DNA of 12,182 nucleotides, from positions 1 to 12,182 of the forward strand of contig JALNWE010000080.1 of NCBI GenBank assembly GCA_023231065.1, given 5' to 3'. The first letter of the stretch is position 1. The number at the start of each line of letters is the position of its first letter. The translations under genes were made by a program, and so were the position numbers. The stretch comes from Bacteroidales bacterium. Lineage in GTDB: Bacteria > Bacteroidota > Bacteroidia > Bacteroidales > FEN-979. Shown one piece after another: positions 1 through 6,190 of the stretch. The notes beneath the pieces were generated by a model. It did not search any database. It worked only from the letters and a program-made list of their open reading frames with translations, and was not told the origin of the DNA.

Positions 1-198
1 AGTATATATTCCGGGATCAAGAATTTCGTGGCAGAAAAACAGGCAGTCCATTATAAAACCGGCCTGGAGGGCCAGTGAAATTTCCCTTACCCCTTCGATA
101 ACGATGCGGTCCTGGTCTTTCCGGGCCCCGGCTTTTTCTTCGAGGAGAAGGACGTTTTTAACATGGTGATTTTGAAGACTGGCAATACAGGTAAGCAT
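1..198 (-). CDS. SpoU/TrmH-family RNA methyltransferase, N-terminal part (runs off left edge)
   Basis: Reading the minus strand from the ATG at 198 gives 66 codons without a stop up to the window edge. The translation starts MLTCIASLQNHHVKNVLLLE and continues with an R-x(6)-VIEGVREI-x(4)-QAGF pattern and then a hydrophobic LFFCHEIL strand. This is the pattern of the N-terminal substrate-binding domain that precedes the SPOUT (trefoil-knot) catalytic domain in 23S rRNA 2'-O-methyltransferases of the TrmH/RlmB kind. The catalytic domain lies outside the window, so neither the target nucleotide nor completeness can be judged. The gene is divergent from the Rrf2 regulator; the two start codons are 148 bases apart with a palindrome in between (266-288). 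A TAnnTTTG match on the minus strand at 275-268 could be its promoter, giving a leader of roughly 60 bases. Confidence 0.75.
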   Translation of the reverse strand, partial: MLTCIASLQNHHVKNVLLLEEKAGARKDQDRIVIEGVREISLALQAGFIMDCLFFCHEILDPGIYT

Positions 199-265
199 GA
201 TCAATATGAAATTATTTTATTCCGGGCAATTGTACCTTAAAAAGATCATCAGGGCAAAAACTGTC

Positions 266-288
266 ATCAAAAATAATTTATTTTTGAT
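266..288. promoter_or_regulatory. Perfect 23-bp palindrome, candidate Rrf2 operator and divergent promoter
   Basis: Arms ATCAAAAATAA (266-276) and TTATTTTTGAT (278-288) are exact reverse complements around a single central T (277). Each arm contains TATTTTTG, a full match to the Bacteroidota -7 element TAnnTTTG: on the plus strand at 279-286 facing the rrf2-type gene, and on the minus strand at 275-268 facing the SpoU gene. The 11-1-11 geometry is that of known NsrR (Rrf2-family) operators. A dimer bound here would cover both -7 elements, which suggests autoregulation; that is inference. No -33 TTTG was found at the usual distance on either side, so the promoter reading is weaker than the palindrome itself. 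Confidence 0.5.
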
Positions 289-314
289 TCTGTACTGTCA
301 GAACGAAAAATATA

Positions 315-322
315 TACATTTG
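315..322 (+). promoter_or_regulatory. Alternative -7 promoter element for the Rrf2 gene
   Basis: TACATTTG fits TAnnTTTG exactly and ends 24 bases before the ATG at 347. No -33 TTTG is present at the expected spacing. It competes with the palindrome-embedded element at 279-286 as the promoter. Either one supports the short start at 347, because transcripts from here would lack the upstream ATG at 197. Confidence 0.35.
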
Positions 323-346
323 CGTATTCAAATACCGAATAGTCTA

Positions 347-745
347 ATGTCGAAAATTTTCGCCCTTTCTGAAGCATCCTCGATAGCCATTCACAGTATG
401 GTTTTGATTGCACGCGCGAAAGAGGGCATTAATGCGGTGAAGGTTGCCGAGATCACGGGTTTTTCTAAAAATCATATTGCCAAAGTATTACAACGACTTG
501 TTAAAAATGATATGTTAAAATCCGTACGAGGGCCCGCTGGTGGATTTTCTTTAAAACAAGATCCGAAATCCATCAGCCTCCTTGATATCTATCAGGCCAT
601 TGAAGGGGCCCTTGACATAGGAGATTGTCCGTTGTCCTATGAGGTTTGTGGATTTGACCAATGTTTGATGGGTAATGTGGTGAATAAGCTTACCATTGAA
701 TTTAAGAAATTCCTTCAGGGACAAACCCTTCAAAAATATCTCTGA
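347..745 (+). CDS. Rrf2-family transcriptional regulator with three cysteines
   Basis: The protein is 132 aa, normal for Rrf2 regulators (about 130-160 aa). It has the typical N-terminus (MSKIFALSEASSIAIHSMVL), a winged helix-turn-helix around residues 29-70 (VAEITGFSKNHIAKVLQRLV, then the wing RGPAGGFSL), and a dimerisation helix near 76-90. C94, C101 and C106 lie in the loop where IscR and NsrR bind an Fe-S cluster, although the spacing here (C-x6-C-x4-C) differs from the common C-x5-C-x5-C. An Fe-S sensor of redox state, nitric oxide or iron-sulfur status is therefore likely but not shown. An in-frame ATG at 197 would add 50 residues with no family similarity, so 347 is preferred. The palindrome 59 bases upstream suggests autoregulation, and nrfHA lies 2.3 kb downstream. 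Family assignment is firm; the ligand is unknown. Confidence 0.88.
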   Translation: MSKIFALSEASSIAIHSMVLIARAKEGINAVKVAEITGFSKNHIAKVLQRLVKNDMLKSVRGPAGGFSLKQDPKSISLLDIYQAIEGALDIGDCPLSYEVCGFDQCLMGNVVNKLTIEFKKFLQGQTLQKYL

Positions 746-785
746 TTTTTTTTACGCCAAAAAGAGTAAATTAATACTTCTTCCC

Positions 786-793
786 TACTTTTG
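786..793 (+). promoter_or_regulatory. -7 promoter element for the DUF3127 gene
   Basis: TACTTTTG matches TAnnTTTG exactly and lies 48 bases before the ATG at 842, in the 96-base gap after the Rrf2 gene. No clear TTTG is seen 17-23 bases further upstream. The gene probably has its own promoter. Confidence 0.4.
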
Positions 794-841
794 CAGATCA
801 GATCTGTGGTGTAGGGGTCCTCTCAAATACATGTCAATTAT

Positions 842-1201
842 ATGGAAATCAACGGTAAAATTATCAGGGTGTTGGCGCTTCAGCAGGGGCAGGGGAAAAA
901 TGGCCCCTGGAAGAAACAGGAGTATGTGATTGAAACTACCGACAAAATCCCCCGTAAAGTTTGTTTTTCATTGTGGGGCGATAAAATCGATCAGTTTAAC
1001 CTGGCAGAAGGCATGGATATTGACCTCTCCTTTGACCTTGAAAGCCGCGAATACAATGGTCGCTGGTATACCGAAGTAAAAGCGTGGAAGGTAGTTAAGA
1101 AACAACCTGTCACCGGTCCTTCCGGAGATAATTATTCTGCTCCTGAATTTAATGGAGGCATGCCTCCTGAAGATGCCGTACCGGACGATTTACCGTTTTG
1201 A
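842..1201 (+). CDS. DUF3127 OB-fold protein with SSB-like C-terminal tip
   Basis: This 119-aa protein matches the DUF3127 pattern common in Bacteroidota: MEINGKIIRVL at the start, a GPWKKQEYVIET strand, an RKVCFSLWGDKID segment and a closing NGRWYTEVKAWKV at about residues 71-83. The order of strands suggests a small single-stranded-DNA-binding-like OB fold covering residues 1-86. A low-complexity linker (about 87-113) then leads to an acidic-hydrophobic end, PDDLPF. In single-stranded DNA-binding proteins such a tip recruits DNA-repair and replication enzymes; a similar partner-docking role here is inference. No signal peptide or membrane segment is present, so it is cytoplasmic. It is convergent with xseB, leaving 34 bases between stop codons and no obvious hairpin terminator. 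The biochemical function of the family is not established to my knowledge. Confidence 0.8.
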   Translation: MEINGKIIRVLALQQGQGKNGPWKKQEYVIETTDKIPRKVCFSLWGDKIDQFNLAEGMDIDLSFDLESREYNGRWYTEVKAWKVVKKQPVTGPSGDNYSAPEFNGGMPPEDAVPDDLPF

Positions 1202-1235
1202 TTTTTTCTCCTGCTTAAAAATATCCTTCAACTCT

Positions 1236-1436
1236 TTATTCCCCTTCCAACTCTTTCAGTATCTTGTTTACATCCTCTTCTGTGGAAGTTAATTTCTGCC
1301 TGCACAGTTTAATCAGGAAAGAGGCTCTTTTAACTTTCTCCGCCAACTGGTCCACCGAAATTTCACCGGTTTCTATTTCGTTTACAAGATTTTGAAGTTC
1401 TTCAAAAGCTTCTGTATAGGTCAATTTTTCGGTCAT
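1236..1436 (-). CDS. xseB: Exodeoxyribonuclease VII small subunit
   Basis: The protein has 66 aa, slightly shorter than the E. coli subunit of about 80 aa but usual for Bacteroidota. It carries the XseB core: LTYTEAFEELQNLVNEIETG, followed by a second charged helix with SVDQLAEKVKRAS and a KLCRQKL segment. The two helices form the hairpin that packs on the coiled-coil region of XseA. ExoVII degrades single-stranded DNA from both ends to oligonucleotides in the cytoplasm; the small subunit is needed for a stable, active complex. The gene follows xseA by 32 bases on the same strand, so the two are probably co-transcribed, and it is the last gene of that unit. Confidence 0.92.
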   Translation of the reverse strand: MTEKLTYTEAFEELQNLVNEIETGEISVDQLAEKVKRASFLIKLCRQKLTSTEEDVNKILKELEGE

Positions 1437-1468
1437 GATCAGGATATTGATTTTACAAAGAAACTAAA

Positions 1469-2881
1469 TTAAACCGGATCAGAAGATCCCTCCGCGTTGA
1501 CTCCGGTAACGACACTCTTAACTGTTCCATCAAAAAGAACAGTGGTCAGCAGGTCTTCAGGCTGAATATCGGCCATACTCCGGACCGCTTTTCCCTGGTG
1601 TAGGGTGATGGAAAATCCCCGCGCTAATATATTTTTCGGATCCAGCATCGAAACATGCCGGTCATTCATCTCTATATCTTTCTGCCGGCTGGTCAGAAGC
1701 CGGGCTAAGTGATGTTTCAAGCCGGAAAGAAGATCGGTGATCCCCAACCCGGATCGATCAAGCCGGACCTTTGATCTTTTTTTCAACAAACCAGAAAAAT
1801 AGAACAGATTTTCCCGCGCGCCCCGGAGATAAAATCCGGTATGGCTTTTCATGCTCCCAGCCTGGGAAAAAAGTTCGTGTTTGGTTATTGACATCAACTC
1901 TCTGGCATACGCCATGAAACCCGAAGCTGTTTGGTCCATCTCCTTTTTTATGGAACCAAGCTGTTGTATTGCGCTCTCTTTTATCCGTCGTTGCCCCTCC
2001 CTGACAGGTAACAGGAAATCATGAAACCGCTGGATCAGGAAATTACCTAATTCAGTTGGCGTTATGCAATTCATAAAAGCTACCATTTCGGTTACGGTCT
2101 CATTGGTTGCATGACCAATTCCGGTGATGACGGGAAGCGAAAAACAGGCAATCGCCCTGGCCAGTTCATACTGGTTATATCCCGATAATCCCACATCCCC
2201 GCCGCCACCCCGGATTATGGCCACGACATCAAAATGGTCTTTTACTTTTTCGATCCTTTCTAATTGCTGAATGATGGAAGGCGCTACCTTTTCTCCCTGG
2301 AGGAACGACGGAAAGAGCATGTGGAAAAAGCAATATCCCCATGGATTCTGTCCGGTCAGCTGTAAAAAATCGGCATATCCCTTACTGGATTCCACCGAGA
2401 TCACTGCAATACGTTGGGGCAATAATGGAAGTAATAATGATTTGTTCCTTGAAAAAAGGCCTTCTTTCCTGAGCCTTTCAACCGAGGCCTGCTTTTCGCG
2501 TTCCAGTTCCCCCAAGGACCAGGACGGATCGATGTCGAGGATCCTCAAACTCAATCCGTGTACAGGATCAAAAGAAATCCTGGCATTGAACAGAATATTG
2601 ATGCCATTCCTGAGGGGTTCTTTCAATACTTTCAGAAAATGATCGTTGATCCGGATATAATCATCTTTCCAAAGCGTGGCCCGGATCTGGGCGACCATCT
2701 TCCCTTCCCTTTTCTCTAACAGGTCGGGGTAGCAATGACCCGAATGAACATAATAGTTCAGTTTGTTCATTTCGGCTTTGACCCAAAACGATGATTGGTA
2801 ACGTTCGTTCAGGGTATGGCGGATGCTCTCCGTAACCTCAAGCAACGTAAAAACCGTTTTCTCCTTGATGACTTCTGACAT
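1469..2881 (-). CDS. xseA: Exodeoxyribonuclease VII large subunit
   Basis: From the ATG at 2881 the protein is 470 aa. Residues about 10-118 form the N-terminal OB fold that binds single-stranded DNA (FWVKAEMNKL, then GHCYPDLLEK, ATLW). The catalytic domain follows, with RIAVISVESSKGYADF at 157-172, the glycine loop IIRGGGGDVGLSGYN at 222-236 and GIGHATNETVTEMVAF at 254-269, the Bacteroidota form of the E. coli GHETD motif. The remainder is long helices expected to coil with XseB copies, then a C-terminal segment with GFSITLHQGKAVRSM. An upstream in-frame ATG at 2929 would add 16 residues without family similarity and overlaps the -7 promoter element at 2934-2927, so 2881 is preferred. The enzyme is the catalytic subunit of ExoVII, a cytoplasmic single-strand nuclease used in repair and recombination. 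xseB follows by 32 bases. Confidence 0.93.
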   Translation of the reverse strand: MSEVIKEKTVFTLLEVTESIRHTLNERYQSSFWVKAEMNKLNYYVHSGHCYPDLLEKREGKMVAQIRATLWKDDYIRINDHFLKVLKEPLRNGINILFNARISFDPVHGLSLRILDIDPSWSLGELEREKQASVERLRKEGLFSRNKSLLLPLLPQRIAVISVESSKGYADFLQLTGQNPWGYCFFHMLFPSFLQGEKVAPSIIQQLERIEKVKDHFDVVAIIRGGGGDVGLSGYNQYELARAIACFSLPVITGIGHATNETVTEMVAFMNCITPTELGNFLIQRFHDFLLPVREGQRRIKESAIQQLGSIKKEMDQTASGFMAYARELMSITKHELFSQAGSMKSHTGFYLRGARENLFYFSGLLKKRSKVRLDRSGLGITDLLSGLKHHLARLLTSRQKDIEMNDRHVSMLDPKNILARGFSITLHQGKAVRSMADIQPEDLLTTVLFDGTVKSVVTGVNAEGSSDPV

Positions 2882-2926
2882 GGAAATCAAATATTTACTG
2901 AAAAAACAGACATTCAGGCCATTATT

Positions 2927-2934
2927 CAAAGGTA
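2927..2934 (-). promoter_or_regulatory. -7 promoter element for xseAB
   Basis: Read on the minus strand this is TACCTTTG, an exact TAnnTTTG match, located 45 bases upstream of the xseA ATG at 2881. It lies in the 116-base divergent region shared with nrfH. No clear -33 TTTG is visible. Its position helps to choose the shorter xseA start. Confidence 0.45.
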
Positions 2935-2955
2935 CTGAATTAATATTCCCGATAT

Positions 2956-2985
2956 TTTGTTAGTTTTGTTATAGCATTATTTAAA
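2956..2985 (+). promoter_or_regulatory. Weak candidate promoter for nrfHA
   Basis: TTTG at 2956-2959 is followed after 18 bases by TATTTAAA at 2978-2985, an imperfect TAnnTTTG. It would put transcription start near 2992, only a few bases before the nrfH ATG at 2998, which is tight. No FNR/CRP-type box (TTGAT-N4-ATCAA) was found. A short inverted repeat, AATAT-N5-ATATT at 2942-2956, overlaps the upstream edge and could be a regulator site or chance. Confidence 0.25.
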
Positions 2986-2997
2986 GCATCCCGGTTC

Positions 2998-3567
2998 ATG
3001 AAAAAGTTCATCCGGTGGTTGGTCCCTCCGGATCAATGGAAGTCAACGGTTGCCATCTTGCTTGGAATATTTTTCGGGTTGGCGGCTTATGCTATTTATA
3101 TTTCCAAGGCGCCTTCCTATCTTTCCGATAATCCGGAAACCTGCATCAATTGCCATGTAATGAATCCGCAATATGCCAACTGGGCGCACAGCGCTCACCG
3201 GCGGATCACCAACTGCAACGATTGTCATGTGCCGCAGGACAACCTATTCAGAAAATACCTGTTCAAGGCACGGGACGGCCTTCGGCATGCTGCCATTTAT
3301 ACGCTACGCAATGAACCACAGGTTATTTTTATCCGGGAAGCCGGGAAAAAAGCAGTACAGAAAAACTGTATCCGGTGTCATGGGCATACCACCGGGATGG
3401 CTTTCATGATGCCGGTCCAACCCAAATTTCACAATTACCTGCAGGACCGGACCTGTCTTGATTGCCATCGCGAAACCCCGCACGGACGCGTCAATGGGCT
3501 TTCTTCCACCCCCAATGCCCTGGTGAAGACTAAAATTGAGAGCAGAACGGAAAGGGATGATGATTAG
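2998..3567 (+). CDS. nrfH: Cytochrome c nitrite reductase small subunit, tetraheme quinol dehydrogenase
   Basis: The 189-aa protein begins with a short cytoplasmic stretch, then one membrane helix at about residues 16-35 (VAILLGIFFGLAAYAIYI) that also acts as the export anchor. Four CxxCH heme motifs follow: CINCH 49-53, CNDCH 73-77, CIRCH 124-128 and CLDCH 153-157. M55, two residues after the first heme histidine, fits the CxxCHxM methionine ligand of heme 1 known in NrfH, and D93 sits where the family has an aspartate near the quinol site. The protein belongs to the NapC/NirT family and takes electrons from menaquinol, passing them to NrfA on the outer face of the inner membrane. nrfA begins 43 bases downstream. 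The gene is divergent from xseA with 116 bases between the starts. Confidence 0.95.
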   Translation: MKKFIRWLVPPDQWKSTVAILLGIFFGLAAYAIYISKAPSYLSDNPETCINCHVMNPQYANWAHSAHRRITNCNDCHVPQDNLFRKYLFKARDGLRHAAIYTLRNEPQVIFIREAGKKAVQKNCIRCHGHTTGMAFMMPVQPKFHNYLQDRTCLDCHRETPHGRVNGLSSTPNALVKTKIESRTERDDD

Positions 3568-3610
3568 AACAAGTTTTGAGAATTTATAAGTTGTATTAAA
3601 AACATGGGAT

Positions 3611-5146
3611 ATGGCAACAGATAAAAAGCGCGCACCATGGATCAACAGGGCCTTGTTTTTCGGCACAATGGCGATCGTGTTTTTATTGGGGCTTCTGGCT
3701 TCTTCCATCACGGAGCGACGGGCTGAAAATGAATATGTTTATAAGCCCAAAGTCGATCTTTCGGAATATGAACCCCGGAATGTCCTGTGGGGTGAAAATT
3801 TCCCGCGGGAATACCAATCATATCTGCAAACCAGTGACACTACTTTCCGAAGCAAATTCAACGGCAGCGCCATGATCGATGAGCTCGCGGAAGATCCAAG
3901 GTTAGTCGTCCTATGGGCAGGGTATGCTTTTTCGAAGGATTACTATTCCAGCCGGGGACATTATTTTGCCATCACCGACATCCGGCATACGCTTCGTACC
4001 GGAACGCCCAAAGGGCCAGACGACGGGCCTCAGCCGGCTACCTGCTGGACCTGTAAGGGCCCGGATGTTCCCCGGTTGATGGAGAAAACGGGGGCCATGG
4101 AATTTTACAAGGGGACATGGGCGGCCAAAGGTCCCGATGTTGTCAACTACATCGGTTGCGCTGATTGCCATGACCCGAAAACCATGGACTTACGCATTAC
4201 CCGTCCGGCCCTGGTAGAAGCTTTCCAGTCGATGGGAAAAGATATTTCGAAAGCCACGCACCAGGAAATGCGTTCCCTGGTTTGTGCCCAATGCCATGTG
4301 GAATATTATTTTAACAAACACCGCCCCGATGCACCGGATGTTCCTTATCTGACTTTTCCCTGGAAATATGGCACTACTGCCGATTCGGCATTAAAATATT
4401 ATGAAGAAGGGAAGTTTGCTGATTTTACCCATCAGTTGAGCAGGACGCCCATTCTGAAAGCCCAGCATCCCGATTATGAATTGTATCTGACCGGTATTCA
4501 TGCCGACCGGGGTGTTGCCTGTGCCGACTGCCACATGCCTTATGTGAAGGAAGGCGGGCAAAAGTTTACCAGTCATAAGATCACCAGTCCGTTGAACAAT
4601 ATTTCGGGGACCTGCCAGGTTTGTCATCGCGAAAGTGAGGAATCACTGCGTGAAAATGTTTATGAAAGGCAGGAGAAGGTGAAAGAGATCCGCGATAAGG
4701 CTGAAACCGAACTTGTGAAGGCCCATTTGGAGGCAAAAGCTGCCTGGGATGCCGGCGCGACGGAAAAAGAGATGGGCCCCGCGCTGGAACACATCCGTGC
4801 CGCCCAATGGTTCTGGGATTATACGGCGGCCAGCCATGGCGCGTCGTTTCATTCCCCCATTGAAGTATCTCGCCTGATCGGTAATTCGATAAATGAAGCG
4901 GAGGAAGCGCGGATCGTATTGGCAAGGATCCTGGCCAATCATGGGAAAAATCAACCAATTCCATACCCCGATATTGCAACCAAAGCATTGGCCCAGAAAT
5001 TCATCGGCCTGGACATGACCAGGTTAAATGAAGAAAAGGCGGTATGGATAAAAATGGTTTTACCCGAATGGGATAAGAAAGCAAAGGAAAGGGAAAAGGC
5101 CTATTCCGTTCAGTCGGAAGAAAATGAGAAGCCAATCAAGGACTAA
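3611..5146 (+). CDS. nrfA: Cytochrome c nitrite reductase catalytic subunit, pentaheme
   Basis: This 511-aa protein has an N-terminal hydrophobic segment (about residues 13-31), either an uncleaved anchor or a signal peptide. The active-site heme motif is CWTCK (145-149), with the lysine ligand typical of NrfA, and four ordinary heme motifs follow: CADCH 183-187, CAQCH 225-229, CADCH 304-308 and CQVCH 335-339. R115 (in SRGHYFAITDIR), Y232 (in CHVEYYF) and H286 (in KAQHPDYE) match the substrate-pocket Arg, Tyr and His. E231, Y232, K283 and Q285 match the calcium-site residues of E. coli NrfA, so this is the calcium-dependent type. The long C-terminal helices (about 350-495) form the dimer interface. 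The enzyme reduces nitrite to ammonium with six electrons in the periplasm, serving nitrite respiration or detoxification. No residue appears to be missing. The ATG at 3604 is out of frame and soon stops. Confidence 0.97.
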   Translation: MATDKKRAPWINRALFFGTMAIVFLLGLLASSITERRAENEYVYKPKVDLSEYEPRNVLWGENFPREYQSYLQTSDTTFRSKFNGSAMIDELAEDPRLVVLWAGYAFSKDYYSSRGHYFAITDIRHTLRTGTPKGPDDGPQPATCWTCKGPDVPRLMEKTGAMEFYKGTWAAKGPDVVNYIGCADCHDPKTMDLRITRPALVEAFQSMGKDISKATHQEMRSLVCAQCHVEYYFNKHRPDAPDVPYLTFPWKYGTTADSALKYYEEGKFADFTHQLSRTPILKAQHPDYELYLTGIHADRGVACADCHMPYVKEGGQKFTSHKITSPLNNISGTCQVCHRESEESLRENVYERQEKVKEIRDKAETELVKAHLEAKAAWDAGATEKEMGPALEHIRAAQWFWDYTAASHGASFHSPIEVSRLIGNSINEAEEARIVLARILANHGKNQPIPYPDIATKALAQKFIGLDMTRLNEEKAVWIKMVLPEWDKKAKEREKAYSVQSEENEKPIKD

Positions 5147-5199
5147 CTTTTACAAATCCTGGTCGCCACGTACCATGATCAATCAATTTATCTGCTAAC

Positions 5200-6165
5200 A
5201 TGAAAATTCTTACACCGGCGCACTGGGCTGATTACGAGCTGATTGACTCAGGCGGACTTGAAAAGCTTGAGCGATTCGGGAAGTTTATTTTAGCCCGGCC
5301 GGAACCGCAGGCAGTGTGGGGCAAATCCCTTCCTGAAGCAGAATGGGACCGTTTATTCCAGGCGCGTTACAAACGTGCAAGAGGGGCTGATCCCGCGAAG
5401 GCCGAAAGTTTTGAAAAAGGGGAATGGCTCCGGAAGAAAAGCATGCCGGATCAATGGAAAATCGGATATTCTTACCGGAAGATGGCCCTGCAGTTCCGGC
5501 TGGGGCTGACTGCTTTCGGTCACATTGGTGTGTTCCCGGAACAGGCGGAGAACTGGGATTTTATTTACGATGTCATTCAGAATATCTCATCCCCGGCTCC
5601 TCCCCTGAAAAGGGGAGATCCATTTATTCCGCCTTCTGCCAATCCTTTTCAACAAACGCCAAAGGTGTTGAACCTCTTTGCTTACACGGGTGGCGCTTCG
5701 TTGGCCGCCAAAGCGGCCGGGGCCGATGTGGTACATGTCGATTCGGTCAGGCCGGTGGTATCGTGGGCAAGGGAGATGATGGAGATTTCGGGGCTCGACG
5801 GTATCCGTTGGGTGGTGGAAGATGCTTTGAAATTTGTGAGACGGGAAGTAAAACGAGGGAACCGCTACGAAGGGATCATCCTTGATCCGCCGGCTTATGG
5901 TCGCGGCCCCGAGGGGGAAAAATGGATCCTTCAGGATGCCGTGGATGAAATGATCAGTAGGTGCCATCAGTTGTTAAACCCTGAAGGTGCATTTTTTATA
6001 CTAAGTCTTTATTCTATGGGGTTTTCCCCGTTGATCTCCGAAAATCTGGTCCGGAATCATTTCGGCGCCGGGATCATTCCCGAGTCCGGCGAGCTCTATT
6101 TTCCCGACAGGGCAGGAAGAAAACTACCATTAGGAACCTTTATCCGATTGACAATTGACCGATGA
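5200..6165 (+). CDS. Class I SAM-dependent methyltransferase, RlmI/RlmK-like
   Basis: This 321-aa protein has the Rossmann-fold motifs of SAM-dependent RNA methyltransferases: motif I VLNLFAYTGGASLAA (156-170), an acidic strand end VHVDS (178-182), VVEDALKFV (205-213) and the catalytic-type LDPPAYGRGP (228-237). The N-terminal 125 residues hold a conserved WKIGYSYRKMALQFRLGLT segment and FGHIGVFPEQAENWDF. This resembles the C-terminal catalytic part of RlmI/RlmK-type 23S rRNA cytosine or guanine methyltransferases but lacks their PUA domain; the true substrate is unknown. A proline-rich stretch (about 130-154) between the two parts looks inserted and coincides with a palindrome at 5600-5617. 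The last codons (LTIDR) lie in GACAATTG repeats. The start is 53 bases after nrfA with no terminator seen, so read-through from the nrf operon is possible. Confidence 0.82.
   Translation: MKILTPAHWADYELIDSGGLEKLERFGKFILARPEPQAVWGKSLPEAEWDRLFQARYKRARGADPAKAESFEKGEWLRKKSMPDQWKIGYSYRKMALQFRLGLTAFGHIGVFPEQAENWDFIYDVIQNISSPAPPLKRGDPFIPPSANPFQQTPKVLNLFAYTGGASLAAKAAGADVVHVDSVRPVVSWAREMMEISGLDGIRWVVEDALKFVRREVKRGNRYEGIILDPPAYGRGPEGEKWILQDAVDEMISRCHQLLNPEGAFFILSLYSMGFSPLISENLVRNHFGAGIIPESGELYFPDRAGRKLPLGTFIRLTIDR
5600..5617. repeat. GC-rich palindrome inserted in the methyltransferase gene
   Basis: CTCCCC (5600-5605) and GGGGAG (5612-5617) are exact inverted repeats around TGAAAA. In frame it encodes PPLKRGD-type residues. 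Palindromes with CCCCT/AGGGG arms encoding similar peptides are scattered through genomes of several phyla as small mobile repeats; equivalence here is by resemblance only. Confidence 0.5.
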
Positions 6166-6190
6166 CAATTGACAATTGAAAGGGACAATT
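6147..6190. repeat. GACAATTG short repeats across the methyltransferase stop codon
   Basis: GACAATTG occurs at 6150-6157, 6164-6171 and 6171-6178, with a partial GACAATT at 6184-6190. The stop codon TGA (6163-6165) overlaps the second copy. CAATTG is self-complementary, so the array could form several alternative small hairpins. It looks like a short intergenic repeat that has grown into the end of the gene. Confidence 0.6.

Noticed and set aside
197..346. Upstream ATG extending the Rrf2 protein by 50 residues
   Set aside because: The added residues have no Rrf2 similarity, the candidate -7 elements at 279-286 and 315-322 lie inside this stretch, and the protein from 347 has the normal family start and length.
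1202..1235. Bidirectional terminator between the DUF3127 gene and xseB
   Set aside because: The 34 bases show no inverted repeat of useful length.
2882..2929. Upstream ATG extending XseA by 16 residues
   Set aside because: The extension is not part of the XseA family and overlaps a -7 promoter element at 2927-2934.
3304..3711. 135-codon minus-strand frame across the nrfH-nrfA junction
   Set aside because: It is antisense to two firmly identified cytochrome genes and has no domain of its own.
6147..6190. GACAATTG repeats as a CRISPR array
   Set aside because: Units are eight bases, directly adjoining or a few bases apart, with no spacers of CRISPR size and no cas gene.
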